Below, piece after piece: positions 17,378 to 26,585 of a DNA stretch of 64,000 nucleotides (position 1 is the stretch's first letter; every line of letters starts with the position of its first letter). The position numbers and the translations under genes were made by a program. Under the pieces are notes generated by a model. That model did no database searches and was not told the origin of the DNA. It saw nothing but the letters and a program-made list of their open reading frames with translations. The stretch is from Phascolarctobacterium_A succinatutens_B (GTDB taxonomy: Bacteria; Bacillota; Negativicutes; Acidaminococcales; Acidaminococcaceae): the NCBI RefSeq assembly GCF_958453765.1, contig NZ_CAUDZA010000007.1, forward strand, positions 1 through 64,000, read 5' to 3'.

Positions 17378-19081
17378 CTATTTTATAAATTCAAATTTCT
17401 CTGTATCGAACATGCCCATATCTGTAATGCGCAGCTTGGGAATAACCGGCAGCGCCATAAAGCTCAGGCTAATGAACGGGTCTATGCCGTCCGATACACC
17501 CTGCGCATGTGCCTTCGCCGCAATCTCATCAAGACTGCCGATAAGCTCTTCGGCAGGCGCGCTGCTCATCAGGCCGCAGATATTCAGCGGCAGCGTATCA
17601 ATAACCTCGGTGCCCTTGACCAAGGTATAACCGCCCTGTACGCGTACCAGCTCCTTAGCCGCAACATTCATTGCTTCCGGACTTGTGCCGATAACAATCA
17701 GGTTATGTGAATCGTGTGCTACCGTTGTCGCTACCGCGCCGTCCTTCAGTCCGTAGCCGCGCAGGAGGCCTAAGCCTACATTGCCGGTGCCGTGGTGTCT
17801 TTCCAGTACGGCAATCAGGTACACATCTTCTTTTTCCAAGGCAGAGGCAATATCCTTGCCCATAATAGTACTCTTCTCGGTAAAGATTTCACCTGGAAGC
17901 ATAGTAATAACAGGATATTCCCTGTCGTCGGCAAAATGCGATAAAGAGAATGTTTCGGCATCAAATGCCGCAGGCTTCACGCTGCCCTGCAGGCTGGTAG
18001 TGGGCGTAACAGGCGTAATCTTTTCGCAGGCCTTGAGCGCATCCACGCCCTTATGGAAAACAGCCTGCGGCGTAAGGCTTTGCAGGTTGTCAAAAACTAC
18101 CAAATCCGCCTGCCAGCCGGGAGCAACGGCACCCACGCGGCGCAGGCCGTAAATACGCGCAGCGTTGATAGTTGCCAGACGCAAAGCACGCACCGGCTCC
18201 ATGCCCAATTCTATCGCCATTTGTACGCAGTGACGGATAGTGCCCTCGCGGCGGATATCGGCAAGATGCTTATCATCGGTGCAGAAGGCCAAACTGCTGA
18301 CATCAATACCTTCTTCAATAACGCCGCGCAAAATTGTCGTCAGATTACGCGAAGCACTGCCCTCGCGCACCAGCACTGCCAGACCGTTGCGCAGCTTTTC
18401 CTTCGCCTCGTCCCAGCTGATGCTCTCGTGGTCGGTATCAATGCCGCTGGCAACATAGGCAGCCAGCTCCTTGCCACGCACGCAGGGTGCGTGGCCGTCG
18501 ATTACACGGCCCAAACTTTGGAACAGGTCCAGCTTTTTCTGTACCTCGGCGGAATTATAAATAACTCCCGGCACATTCATCATCTCGCCCATGCCCAGTA
18601 CGCCGGGTTCATTGACAAGCTTAATCATATCGCGCGCGTCCATTACACAGCCGCTGTGCTCGAAGCGTGTGGCAGGCACGCAGCTGGGCAGATTCACATA
18701 ATAGTTCAGCGGCATCTGTCCGCCGGCCTCCAGCATATAGTGAATGCCTGCCGCACCCGCTACGTTGGCAATTTCGTGCGGGTCGGTAATCAGTGTGGTT
18801 ACGCCCCAGCGCAGTTCCTCATCGCAGTAATGCTCCGGTACAGCCATAGAGCTTTCCACATGGCAATGCGCATTAATCAGACCGGGGGCAACATAGGCGC
18901 CTTTCAGGTCAATGATTTTTTCTGCCTTGTCATAGCTGCCGACGCCGGCAATCACGCCCTCGGCGATAGCAACATCAGCTTCGTAAATTGTTTCGGTCAG
19001 CACATCAACAACCCTGCCGTTCTTCAAAAGAATATCAGCAGGGCTGTTACCGAGTGCGACCGCTCTTACACGGTCCATCAT
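17378..19081 (-). CDS. ade: Adenine deaminase
   Basis: The 567-residue amidohydrolase converts adenine to hypoxanthine. The metal-binding GLINAHCHVESS (near residue 75) and the full-length C-terminal adenine deaminase domain are present. The start follows GAGGT. The upstream neighbour, 18 bases away, is a purine permease, so import and deamination are probably cotranscribed; hypoxanthine can then be used by hpt in this window. Confidence 0.96.
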   Translation of the reverse strand: MMDRVRAVALGNSPADILLKNGRVVDVLTETIYEADVAIAEGVIAGVGSYDKAEKIIDLKGAYVAPGLINAHCHVESSMAVPEHYCDEELRWGVTTLITDPHEIANVAGAAGIHYMLEAGGQMPLNYYVNLPSCVPATRFEHSGCVMDARDMIKLVNEPGVLGMGEMMNVPGVIYNSAEVQKKLDLFQSLGRVIDGHAPCVRGKELAAYVASGIDTDHESISWDEAKEKLRNGLAVLVREGSASRNLTTILRGVIEEGIDVSSLAFCTDDKHLADIRREGTIRHCVQMAIELGMEPVRALRLATINAARIYGLRRVGAVAPGWQADLVVFDNLQSLTPQAVFHKGVDALKACEKITPVTPTTSLQGSVKPAAFDAETFSLSHFADDREYPVITMLPGEIFTEKSTIMGKDIASALEKEDVYLIAVLERHHGTGNVGLGLLRGYGLKDGAVATTVAHDSHNLIVIGTSPEAMNVAAKELVRVQGGYTLVKGTEVIDTLPLNICGLMSSAPAEELIGSLDEIAAKAHAQGVSDGIDPFISLSFMALPVIPKLRITDMGMFDTEKFEFIK

Positions 19082-19099
19082 ATTTTTACCTCAATCCTT

Positions 19100-20479
19100 T
19101 TACACGTAAATATATTTCAGGATAAAGATTACTGCCAGCACATATACAATCCAGCTGGTTTTTTTGTTTTTGTATTCACCGCTGAGCAGGTTAATTGCCA
19201 CATAGGAGATAACGCCCATGGAAATACCTTCGGAGATAGAATACATGAAAGGCATTGCTACTGCTGCGATAAAAGCAGGAATCGCTTCGGTCATATCGTC
19301 AAAGTCTACATTCAGCAGGCTGCTTACCATCAAAAAGCCTACAATTACCAGTGCCGGAGCGGTAGCGAAGGCAGGAATTGCCAGGAAAATCGGTGCGAAG
19401 AACAAGCTGAGGAAGAAGAGAACAGCTGCGGTAACTGCAGTCAGACCGGTACGGCCGCCAACAGCAACGCCGGCGCTGCTTTCTACGAAGGTAGTAACGG
19501 TGGAGGTACCCAGCAGTGCACCACCTGTAGTAGCGATGGAGTCAGCCAGCAGAGCGCCTTCAATCTTCGGCAGTTTGCCGTCCTTGTCCAGCATTTTAGC
19601 TTTGGAAGCAACACCAATCAAAGTGCCGAGAGTATCAAACAAATCTACAAACATGAAGGAAAGCATGATTGTAATGAAGTTAAAGGTGAAGATAGCACTG
19701 AAGTCCAACTGCATGAATGTCGGTGCCAAGCTGGGAACAGAAATGCCGTTAGCAAAGCTGGGCATAACGGAGAACATGCCGAGTTTCGGATTCGGTACAT
19801 AAATACCGGTCAGCTCGCAAATCATGCCTAAGCCCCAGGTAACCAGAATACCTACGAGGATACCGCCGGGAACCTTTTTCGTCATCATTACAGCGGTCAG
19901 CAGAATACCGATAAGCGCCAGCAAAGCACCGATACCGGTGGACCAGAAGGTGCCGTCTGCCAAAGCAGCCTTAAACGGATACAGACCAACGAGAGTCGGT
20001 CCGGCAACAACGAGCTTGGAATTCTGCAGGCCGATAAAGGTAATAAACAGACCGATACCGCTGGTAACACCGAACTTCAGCGCAGGCGGAATGGAGTTGA
20101 ACAACGCTTCGCGCACCTTAGTCAGGGACAGAACAATGAACAGAATACCTTCAACAAAAACTGCTGCCAACGCAACCTGCCAGCTGTAACCCATCTGTCC
20201 TACAACAGTATAAGCAAAAAAGGCGTTCAGGCCCATACCGGGAGCAAGAGCAAAAGGATAGTTAGAGAACAGCGCCATGAGCAGAGTACCAAGGCAAGCA
20301 CCCAAAGCAGTAGCGGTAAATACAGCGCCCGCATCCATACCGGCAGCACTTAAAATGCCGGGGTTAACAGCTAAAATATAAGCCATCGTCATAAAGGTGG
20401 TGATACCGGCAAGAATTTCTGTGCGGACATCCGTCTGATGTTCCTTCAGGCGAAATGTTTTTTCCAAAAAGTCTGTCAT
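19100..20479 (-). CDS. NCS2 family purine permease (AzgA/PbuG type)
   Basis: The 459-residue protein has 12 or more hydrophobic segments. The start MTDFLEKTFRLKEHQTDVRTE, the motif MTMAYILAVNPGIL and the late GTSTVTTFVESSAGVAVGG-type segment mark the adenine/guanine/hypoxanthine branch of NCS2. It follows AGGAGG. The pairing with ade points to adenine or hypoxanthine uptake. Confidence 0.92.
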   Translation of the reverse strand: MTDFLEKTFRLKEHQTDVRTEILAGITTFMTMAYILAVNPGILSAAGMDAGAVFTATALGACLGTLLMALFSNYPFALAPGMGLNAFFAYTVVGQMGYSWQVALAAVFVEGILFIVLSLTKVREALFNSIPPALKFGVTSGIGLFITFIGLQNSKLVVAGPTLVGLYPFKAALADGTFWSTGIGALLALIGILLTAVMMTKKVPGGILVGILVTWGLGMICELTGIYVPNPKLGMFSVMPSFANGISVPSLAPTFMQLDFSAIFTFNFITIMLSFMFVDLFDTLGTLIGVASKAKMLDKDGKLPKIEGALLADSIATTGGALLGTSTVTTFVESSAGVAVGGRTGLTAVTAAVLFFLSLFFAPIFLAIPAFATAPALVIVGFLMVSSLLNVDFDDMTEAIPAFIAAVAMPFMYSISEGISMGVISYVAINLLSGEYKNKKTSWIVYVLAVIFILKYIYV

Positions 20480-20570
20480 TATTATAGCCTCCTATGCTAT
20501 CTATTTGCCCAAGCTGCAGGGCCCGGGCACAATAATAAAGATTAAGACTGCCTGCACAGCCTTCAAGCCA

Positions 20571-21431
20571 TTAATATGTTAAAATCTCCGGACCGTTTTC
20601 TGTAATCAGAATCTGATGCTCCCATTGAGCGGAAAGACTGCCGTCACAGGTATAAACAGTCCAGTTATTGGCTTCGTCAACAAAGATATCTCTGTGTCCC
20701 ATGTTAATCATCGGCTCAATAGTAAAAATCATTCCCGGTACAAGCACCATACCGGTTTTGCGTTTGCCTACATGGCAGACGAACGGATCCTCATGGAATT
20801 CTACACCAACGCCGTGGCCGCCGAATTCTTCGACAACGGAATAGCCGTGCTTATGTGCCAGCTTGGAAACAGCAGCTCCGATATCTCCCAGAAAACCCCA
20901 AGGCTGAGCTGCTTCAATACCGCGCAGCAGACATTGCTTGGTGATTGCAACCAAATCTGCAGCCGGCTTAGCAACCTTGCCAATCATAAACATACGGGAT
21001 GCGTCAGCATAATAACCATTGTAAATAGTAGAAACGTCTACGTTTACAATGTCACCGCTGCGCAGCACGTCATGCTCGCTGGGAATGCCATGGCAAACCT
21101 GGTCATTGATAGAGGTACACACGCTCTTCGGGAAACCCTCATAACCCAACGGTGCAGGGATAGCGTTATGCGCTACTGTATATTCGTAAACGATTCTGTC
21201 GATATCAGCAGTAGTCATACCTGCCTTAATATATTTGGCAACCTCATCCAATACACCGGTATTGATTTTGCAGGCTGCACGGATACCTGCAATCTGCTCC
21301 GGGGTTTTAATCATATCGCGGTCAGGAACCTCGCAGCCCTGAGCCTGCAGCAACGCAATTTTGGCATCATTCATTTTGTGGCAATCTGCATACGCTTTAC
21401 CGCTGCCACACCAACATAATTCTTGGTCCAA
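20571..21431 (-). CDS. map: Methionine aminopeptidase with N-terminal SEC-C motif
   Basis: The enzyme removes initiator Met from nascent proteins. The product is about 286 residues if a TTG at 21431 is the start, 8 bases from AAGGAG; a GTG at 21440 lies on top of that site. The zinc-binding SEC-C segment (CWCGSGKAYADCH) precedes the MetAP fold, whose metal ligands are visible in NVDVSTIYNGYYADASRMF, GHGVGVEFHED and FTIEPMINMG. SEC-C forms are thought to dock on ribosomes. Confidence 0.94.
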   Translation of the reverse strand: MDQELCWCGSGKAYADCHKMNDAKIALLQAQGCEVPDRDMIKTPEQIAGIRAACKINTGVLDEVAKYIKAGMTTADIDRIVYEYTVAHNAIPAPLGYEGFPKSVCTSINDQVCHGIPSEHDVLRSGDIVNVDVSTIYNGYYADASRMFMIGKVAKPAADLVAITKQCLLRGIEAAQPWGFLGDIGAAVSKLAHKHGYSVVEEFGGHGVGVEFHEDPFVCHVGKRKTGMVLVPGMIFTIEPMINMGHRDIFVDEANNWTVYTCDGSLSAQWEHQILITENGPEILTY

Positions 21432-21607
21432 AGAAAACACTCCTTATCTAAATAATTGTTACAACTTGTACATTACAACCTTATGACTTCTATTTTACCA
21501 CATATTTAAGGGAAAAATCACATTTTTAGCTTAAAATTCTCTTACAACGTTCGGTTTTTTGTGTTAAAATTATTTTATATGACTCAATGTTAAGAAAGGA
21601 AATTTTT

Positions 21608-22252
21608 ATGGAAGCATATGCAATGTATTTTATCGATTTAATTCTGCACCTGGACAAGCATCTGCCGGAAATTATGATGGCCTATGGTCATCTGATTTAC
21701 GCCATCCTATTCATGGTAGTGTTCTGCGAAACCGGTCTGGTAGTCACCCCGTTTTTACCGGGCGATTCGCTGCTTTTCGCCTGTGGCGCCCTTGCCGCTG
21801 CCGCACCCGAAGGCATGGATATAAAAATTATCGTGCCCATCTTTTTAGTTTCGGCTGTGCTGGGCGACGCCTGCAATTATATGATAGGCGAGCATCTCGG
21901 TATGCACATGATTAAGAAAAATATCATTAAGAAGGAGCATGTCGACAAGGCCAGCGCATTTTATGACAAGCATGGTCATAAGGCTATTTTCCTAGCCCGC
22001 TTCGTGCCGATTGTTCGCACCTTTGCACCCTTCGTTGCCGGCATCGGCAAGATGCACTACCTGACCTTTGCTCATTACAATGTCATCGGTGCCGTAGTGT
22101 GGGTATTTCTCTTTGTCGGCGGCGGTTACTTCTTCGGTAACATCCCTGCCATCAAGCATAATTTTACGCTGGTAACTTTTGGCATCATCGTCTTCTCCCT
22201 GCTGCCTGTATTATATGAATTCGTAGGCAAGAAAATTTTAGGCAAGAAATAA
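21608..22252 (+). CDS. DedA family membrane protein
   Basis: The product is 214 residues from MEAYAMYFIDL, behind AAAGGAA. It has several hydrophobic segments and the DedA signatures FCETGLVVTPFLPGDSLLF and FLARFVPIVRTFAPFVAGIG, with the conserved Arg residues. Family members are membrane proteins linked to lipid-carrier or phospholipid flipping and to proton-motive-force homeostasis. The gene stands alone, with a short hairpin behind it. Confidence 0.93.
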   Translation: MEAYAMYFIDLILHLDKHLPEIMMAYGHLIYAILFMVVFCETGLVVTPFLPGDSLLFACGALAAAAPEGMDIKIIVPIFLVSAVLGDACNYMIGEHLGMHMIKKNIIKKEHVDKASAFYDKHGHKAIFLARFVPIVRTFAPFVAGIGKMHYLTFAHYNVIGAVVWVFLFVGGGYFFGNIPAIKHNFTLVTFGIIVFSLLPVLYEFVGKKILGKK

Positions 22253-22275
22253 GAAGGTCTTGGAATTTTGGTAAC

Positions 22276-22299
22276 AGGCTCTCCCCAAGGAGAGCCTTT
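22276..22299 (+). terminator. Probable terminator after dedA
   Basis: AGGCTCTCC and GGAGAGCCT pair around CCAA and are followed by a weak TTTACAC. Confidence 0.6.
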
Positions 22300-22355
22300 A
22301 CACAGTTAAACTCCAAAGTACATATATAAATTTTAAAAATTGAGGGTGATTTAAA

Positions 22356-23393
22356 ATGACTTATCGTTTTAACAGTGATTACACCGAAGGCTGCCATCCT
22401 GCAGTCCTTGAAAAACTCGTGCAAACCAACATGGAGCAGACCGATGGCTACGGCCTTGATCCCTACTGCGACGAAGCACGTAAATTGATTAGAGAATCCT
22501 TCGCCTGCCCGAACGCTGACGTACATTTTCTCGTTGGTGGCACCCAAACCAACCTGACGGTTATCTGCGCCGCCTTGCGTCCGCATCAGGCTGTTTACGG
22601 CGCTGTTCCCAGCCATATTAATACGCATGAGGCCGGTGCGATTGAGCATGTAGGTCACCGCGTACTGCCACTTCCGAGCGAGGACGGCAAGCTAACCGCA
22701 GAGCAAATCCGCCACGAATGGAAAATGTACGATACTGATCCAAGCCGTGAGCATTGGGCACAGCCGAAAATGGTTTATATCTCCCAACCGACTGAAATCG
22801 GCAGCATGTACAGCAAAAAAGAGCTGCAGGATTTATACCAGGCCTGCAAGGACTGCGGTCTTTACCTCTTTGTTGACGGCGCACGCTTAGGCTATGTTCT
22901 CGGCGCTCCCGACAACGATATGACTGCTGCGGATTTAGCAGCAAACTGCGACGTTTTCTATATCGGCGGCACCAAATGCGGCCTGCTCTTCGGCGAAGCA
23001 GTTGTTATTTTGAACGATGCACTTAAGCCTGACTTCCGCACTATTGCTAAGCAATGCGGTTCTATCATGGCCAAAGGACGTCTGCTCGGCGTACAGTTTG
23101 GCGCAATTATGAAAGATGACCTTTACAGCAAAATCTGCGGTAAGGGCACACTGCAGGCGCTGAAAATCCGTGATGCACTGTTAGCCAAAGGCTTCAAGTT
23201 CGTTACTGAATCCCCCACCAACCAGCAATTTGTGATTATGACTCCGGCACAGTTTGAAAAGCTGAGCGAGGAATTTGCTCTCAGCCACATTGCTTATCTG
23301 GAGGACGGCAATTACAGCGTGCGCATCTGCACCAGCTGGGCAACCAAGGACGAAGAGGTTGACAGACTCATTGCTATGATCAACAAGCTGTAA
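22356..23393 (+). CDS. Low-specificity threonine aldolase family protein
   Basis: The 345-residue PLP enzyme of the beta-eliminating lyase fold has its lysine in YIGGTKCGLLFGEA (near residue 209). It should split L-threonine or allo-threonine to glycine and acetaldehyde. FNSDYTEGCHPAVL at the start and ETDGYG-like MEQTDGYGLDPYC are typical. The start follows GAGGGTG. Other fold members (such as phenylserine aldolase) are not excluded. Confidence 0.88.
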   Translation: MTYRFNSDYTEGCHPAVLEKLVQTNMEQTDGYGLDPYCDEARKLIRESFACPNADVHFLVGGTQTNLTVICAALRPHQAVYGAVPSHINTHEAGAIEHVGHRVLPLPSEDGKLTAEQIRHEWKMYDTDPSREHWAQPKMVYISQPTEIGSMYSKKELQDLYQACKDCGLYLFVDGARLGYVLGAPDNDMTAADLAANCDVFYIGGTKCGLLFGEAVVILNDALKPDFRTIAKQCGSIMAKGRLLGVQFGAIMKDDLYSKICGKGTLQALKIRDALLAKGFKFVTESPTNQQFVIMTPAQFEKLSEEFALSHIAYLEDGNYSVRICTSWATKDEEVDRLIAMINKL

Positions 23394-23395
23394 GC

Positions 23396-23423
23396 TTGAC
23401 AGAAAACGTAAATTTGCTATAAT
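23396..23423 (+). promoter_or_regulatory. Promoter of the antitoxin RNA
   Basis: Consensus TTGACA and TATAAT with a 16-base spacer predict a start near 23430. No plus-strand ORF with a ribosome site follows. Confidence 0.82.
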
Positions 23424-23429
23424 AAAAAT

Positions 23430-23525
23430 AAAGAGAGACTCTGACAGTCGCGTGTCAGCCCTCTCTGTTGATTGTTGTTATTTGACAAAAGGCTGACATT
23501 GACCTCTAATGTCGGTCTTTTGTTA
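23430..23525 (+). ncRNA. Putative antisense antitoxin RNA (RatA-like)
   Basis: This RNA of about 95 nt starts with a hairpin (GAGAG and TGACA arms pairing with TGTCA and CTCTC) and ends at a terminator. It converges on the small toxin gene, so the 3' ends overlap over the shared terminator (about 23484-23522), the arrangement of txpA/ratA. Antitoxin function is inferred from architecture only. Confidence 0.6.
23484..23523. terminator. Shared bidirectional terminator of the type I TA locus
   Basis: CAAAAGGCTGACATT pairs with AATGTCGGTCTTTTG around GACCTCT. T-rich flanks occur on both strands. Confidence 0.82.
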
Positions 23526-23539
23526 TATTGTAAGCAAAA

Positions 23540-23617
23540 TTACTTACGTTTAGACATAATGGTCGCAACAAGCAAACCAAATGTTAACATTATCTGTAAC
23601 GCTTCGGCTACTCTCAT
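23540..23617 (-). CDS. Holin-like type I toxin peptide
   Basis: The 25-residue peptide MRVAEALQIMLTFGLLVATI plus MSKRK has one hydrophobic helix and a basic tail, and fits the short Firmicutes holin-like toxin pattern (EAL..ML.FG.LV). The start follows AAGGAGGTG, but the hairpin CCTCC-GTAA-GGAGG can hide this site, as in other type I toxin mRNAs. A consensus promoter lies 50 bases upstream, and an antisense RNA gene converges on its 3' end. It probably acts on the cytoplasmic membrane. It is too short for standard ORF cut-offs. Confidence 0.8.
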   Translation of the reverse strand: MRVAEALQIMLTFGLLVATIMSKRK

Positions 23618-23665
23618 GCTCCCACCTCCTTACGGAGGAACCGACCTGTCAGAATCTCTAGTGTT

Positions 23666-23694
23666 ATTATAACAGCTATCTTATTTGTTGACAA
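23666..23694 (-). promoter_or_regulatory. Toxin mRNA promoter
   Basis: On the minus strand TTGTCA and TATAAT are separated by exactly 17 bases, predicting a start near 23659 and a leader of about 42 nt that carries the hairpin sequestering the ribosome site. Confidence 0.8.
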
Positions 23695-23707
23695 TATGTT
23701 CGCAAAA

Positions 23708-23742
23708 ATAAAAAGACGGTTGCTCGACCGTCTTTTTTATTT
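23708..23742. terminator. Terminator of the alaX-like gene
   Basis: AAAAAGACGGT and ACCGTCTTTTT pair around TGCTCG. It ends the minus-strand gene stopping at 23751 and isolates the toxin locus. Confidence 0.88.
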
Positions 23743-23750
23743 TGCTCTTT

Positions 23751-24950
23751 TTACTTCAACTTTTCTACAACGCTCTGCAGCTTTTCCTGCCAGTCGGCGC
23801 AATAATCCGCACCGCCCTGCGCGCAATCGCTCTTGCCGCCGCCACGGCCGCCAAAGGCTTCGTTGAGCAGCTTAATAACACTACGGCAATCGCCTGCAGT
23901 ATCAGCCCCCAAAGCAACTGCGTAGCTGATGCGCTCAGGCTGCACTGCTACCAAAAGGCTCAGCGTGTTTTTCAAGGCAGTAACCTTCGGCAGAAAGGCT
24001 TTGATATCCTTGGCATCGTGACCTTCCATAGGCAAAGCCAAAACCTTTACTCCATCAGCATTCACCGGTGCAGCAGCAAACGTTTCCTGCAGCTTTTCTT
24101 CTTCAATCTTCAGCAGCTTGCTCTTGGCAATGTCAAGCTGTGCAAGCAAATCATTTTTCTGCTTATTTACGGCAGCAGGCACCTGCTCGGGCTTTACGGA
24201 AAGACTTGCAGCGACGCTAAGTAATGTGCTGTTCTTGGCATCAGCATCCAATAGCGCTCTGCGGCCGCAGACAAACTCTACGCGGCAACCACCCTTATGC
24301 TTTTCATGACGGATGACCTTAACACTGCCCAGCATCCCTGTAAATGGTGGATGCGTACCACAGCAGGTGCAGATATCGGCGTCCTCAACCGAAACAATAC
24401 GCAACGTGCCTGTCAGCTTGCTGTTGAACTTACGCATTTTATCCTTCAGCTTGACAGCCTCTGTGCTGTCCATATAGCTGATATGTACCGGGCGATTCTC
24501 CCAGATGATTTCATTCGTATATAATTCTGCCTGCAGCAGCTCCTCGTCCGTCAGCTCCTTATCAAGGTCAATGAAAACATCATCCTCATTCATGTGGAAG
24601 CCGATATTGTTGGCCTTAAACAGCTTCCAGCAGGCGTAGGACAAAAGATGCTCGCCCAAATGCTGCTGCATTCTGTCCAGACGCACAGGCCAGTCCAGCA
24701 CAGCCTCTGCCTCGGCACCAACCTCCAACGGCTTGTCGCACTCATGGTAAATGTGACCATCCTTTTCACTTACATGGCTTACGACCGCATCAGCCAGCTT
24801 GCCTCTGTCGCTCAGCTGACCGCCTCCCTCCGGAAAGAAAACCGTCTGGTCAAGCTCAACCAGATATTTGCCATCCTTAGGCGTGCAGGCCGTAACCTTC
24901 GCCACGCACTGTTTGAGCAAAGAATTATTTTCAAAAAGCTTAATTGTCAT
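23751..24950 (-). CDS. AlaX-type alanyl-tRNA editing protein with DHHA1 domain
   Basis: The 399-residue protein resembles the editing half of alanyl-tRNA synthetase. An N-terminal beta domain has FPEGGGQLSD, the metal-binding HLGEHLLSYA (HxxxH near residue 96) and CTCCGTHPPFTG (CxxxH near 196). A C-terminal DHHA1 domain ends in GGRGGGKSDCAQGG. It should deacylate Ser- or Gly-tRNA(Ala) in trans. The start follows GAGGGGG. Confidence 0.92.
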   Translation of the reverse strand: MTIKLFENNSLLKQCVAKVTACTPKDGKYLVELDQTVFFPEGGGQLSDRGKLADAVVSHVSEKDGHIYHECDKPLEVGAEAEAVLDWPVRLDRMQQHLGEHLLSYACWKLFKANNIGFHMNEDDVFIDLDKELTDEELLQAELYTNEIIWENRPVHISYMDSTEAVKLKDKMRKFNSKLTGTLRIVSVEDADICTCCGTHPPFTGMLGSVKVIRHEKHKGGCRVEFVCGRRALLDADAKNSTLLSVAASLSVKPEQVPAAVNKQKNDLLAQLDIAKSKLLKIEEEKLQETFAAAPVNADGVKVLALPMEGHDAKDIKAFLPKVTALKNTLSLLVAVQPERISYAVALGADTAGDCRSVIKLLNEAFGGRGGGKSDCAQGGADYCADWQEKLQSVVEKLK

Positions 24951-25078
24951 TTTTTATTCCCCCTCATGAAATCTATCTGTCTCTAATAACCATTATTGTA
25001 TCACTAATTTGCTAAAGTGTGTTATAATCAGTTATACAAGTCCAAAAAAATTCTATTGAAGCGAATAAGGAGCAATAA

Positions 25079-25741
25079 ATGTTTCAAAATTTACTCTTTG
25101 ATTTAGACGGTACCCTGACAAATTCCGCCGAGGGTATCACCAAATGCGTACAATATGCCCTGCGCGCTCAAAATATTGAAGAGCCTGATTTGAAAAAGCT
25201 GGAGGTTTTCATCGGTCCGCCTCTGCGCGACAGCTTTATCAAATACTACGGCATGACCAGAGAAGAGGCTGAGGCCGGTGTAGAAAAATATCGTGAACGC
25301 TACACTGATATAGGCATCTGGGAAAACAAGGTTTATCCCGGTATCATGGAGCTCTTAGCTGACTTGCAGCAGGATGGCCGCCGCCTCGGCATGGCTACCG
25401 CCAAGCCGGAGGTTTTTGCGCTGAGAATTGCCAAACGCTTTGGCTTCAACCCCTATCTGGAAGATATTACCGGCTGCAGCCTGGACGGCAAAACCGATAA
25501 GAAAGCTTTAGTAGTTGCTGCCGCTCTGGAAAAATGGCAGCTTACTACACCAGAAGCTAAAAAGACTGTAGCACTTATCGGCGACCGCCGTGAAGATGTT
25601 CTTGCAGCTCACGCCAACGGCATCGCCTGCATCGGCGCAGGCTTCGGCTTCGGCAGCTACGAGGAATTGTCGGAGGCAGGTGCCGATTACTATGTTTCTG
25701 ATGTCCCGGCCTTAGCACGCTTTCTGCTGAGCAAAGCGTAA
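25079..25741 (+). CDS. HAD family phosphatase (phosphoglycolate phosphatase-like)
   Basis: The 220-residue HAD hydrolase has DLDGTLTNS (nucleophile near residue 8), MATAKPE as motif II and IGDRREDVLAA as motif IV, with a helical cap between motifs I and II. It resembles Gph/PpaX and YsaA-like enzymes; the substrate is not determinable. It follows AAGGAG and is cotranscribed with the phosphoesterase 32 bases on. Confidence 0.88.
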   Translation: MFQNLLFDLDGTLTNSAEGITKCVQYALRAQNIEEPDLKKLEVFIGPPLRDSFIKYYGMTREEAEAGVEKYRERYTDIGIWENKVYPGIMELLADLQQDGRRLGMATAKPEVFALRIAKRFGFNPYLEDITGCSLDGKTDKKALVVAAALEKWQLTTPEAKKTVALIGDRREDVLAAHANGIACIGAGFGFGSYEELSEAGADYYVSDVPALARFLLSKA

Positions 25742-25773
25742 GAACGAATTTAACACGCAAAGGTGATAATATT

Positions 25774-26466
25774 ATGCATATTTACGCAATCGGTGACCTG
25801 CATTTATCAGGCGAACCGGCGAGCAAGCCCATGGAGGTTTTCGGCGAGCATTGGCGCAACCATAAAGAAAAGGTTGCCGCTAATTGGCAAAACACCGTAA
25901 CCGCACAGGATACAGTCATTGTCTGCGGTGACATTTCCTGGGCCATGACTTTGGAAGAAGCAGCACAGGATTTAGACTGGCTGGCACAGCTTCCCGGTCG
26001 CAAGCTGCTGCTGCGCGGTAACCACGACTACTGGTGGAGCAGCCTGAGCAAAATGCAGCAGCGTTACGGTGCTCATTTTGAATTTCTGCAGAACGACTGC
26101 ATTATGGTAGAAGATATTGCTGTCTGCGGCACCCGCGGCTGGCTGCTGCCCTCAGCCGAAAGCTTCAGTGACGCCGACAGAAAAATTTACAATCGCGAAG
26201 GTATACGCCTGGAGCTTTCCCTGCAGCAGGCACATAAAATGCAGGCACAGCAGATAATTACGGCCTTTCACTATCCGCCGCTTTTTGCACGCACGGAGCA
26301 TACCTGCTTTACTAATCTGATGCTGCGGTACGGTGTGCAGCACTGTGTCTACGGCCACATTCACGGTGAAAACCACATTCCCGTTTTTGAAGGATTGCGC
26401 GAAGGAATCAACTACAAGCTGGTTTCCTGCGATACGCAAGGCTTTCAGCTTTACAAGGTAATATAA
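25774..26466 (+). CDS. Calcineurin-like metallophosphoesterase
   Basis: The 230-residue protein has the full metal-binding series GDLHLS, GDISWAMTLEEA, GNHDYWW, FHYPP and GHIHGE. The WAMTLEEA and NHDYWW variants mark the YkuE-unrelated bacterial subgroup of stand-alone cytoplasmic phosphoesterases, whose substrates are unknown. The start follows AAAGGTG. Confidence 0.88.
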   Translation: MHIYAIGDLHLSGEPASKPMEVFGEHWRNHKEKVAANWQNTVTAQDTVIVCGDISWAMTLEEAAQDLDWLAQLPGRKLLLRGNHDYWWSSLSKMQQRYGAHFEFLQNDCIMVEDIAVCGTRGWLLPSAESFSDADRKIYNREGIRLELSLQQAHKMQAQQIITAFHYPPLFARTEHTCFTNLMLRYGVQHCVYGHIHGENHIPVFEGLREGINYKLVSCDTQGFQLYKVI

Positions 26467-26494
26467 CAGCGAAACTCCGCTTAGAAACAGACAG

Positions 26495-26528
26495 GCTCCC
26501 CTGAACGAATCGTTCAGGGGAGCTTTTT
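26495..26528 (+). terminator. Terminator of the HAD/phosphoesterase operon
   Basis: GCTCCCCTGAACG and CGTTCAGGGGAGC form a 13-bp stem followed by TTTTT. Confidence 0.93.
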
Positions 26529-26534
26529 GTATAC

Positions 26535-26566
26535 AAAAACAAGCCCTCGAATTTCTTCGAGAGCTT
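26535..26566 (-). terminator. Terminator of guaB
   Basis: On the minus strand AAGCTCTCGAA and TTCGAGGGCTT form a stem followed by GTTTTTG, 20 bases behind the guaB stop. Confidence 0.85.
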
Positions 26567-26585
26567 GCTATTTACGTTCATTTAA

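Noticed and set aside
18053..19831. 592-codon plus-strand ORF
   Set aside because: Antisense of ade and the NCS2 permease; composition is rich in Cys, Gln and His as expected for a shadow frame.
20480..20570. Purine riboswitch before the NCS2 permease
   Set aside because: The conserved core bases of the purine aptamer are not present; only a weak GC hairpin is visible.
23472..23672. 66-codon plus-strand ORF over the toxin locus
   Set aside because: No ribosome site; it is the complement of the toxin gene and its leader.
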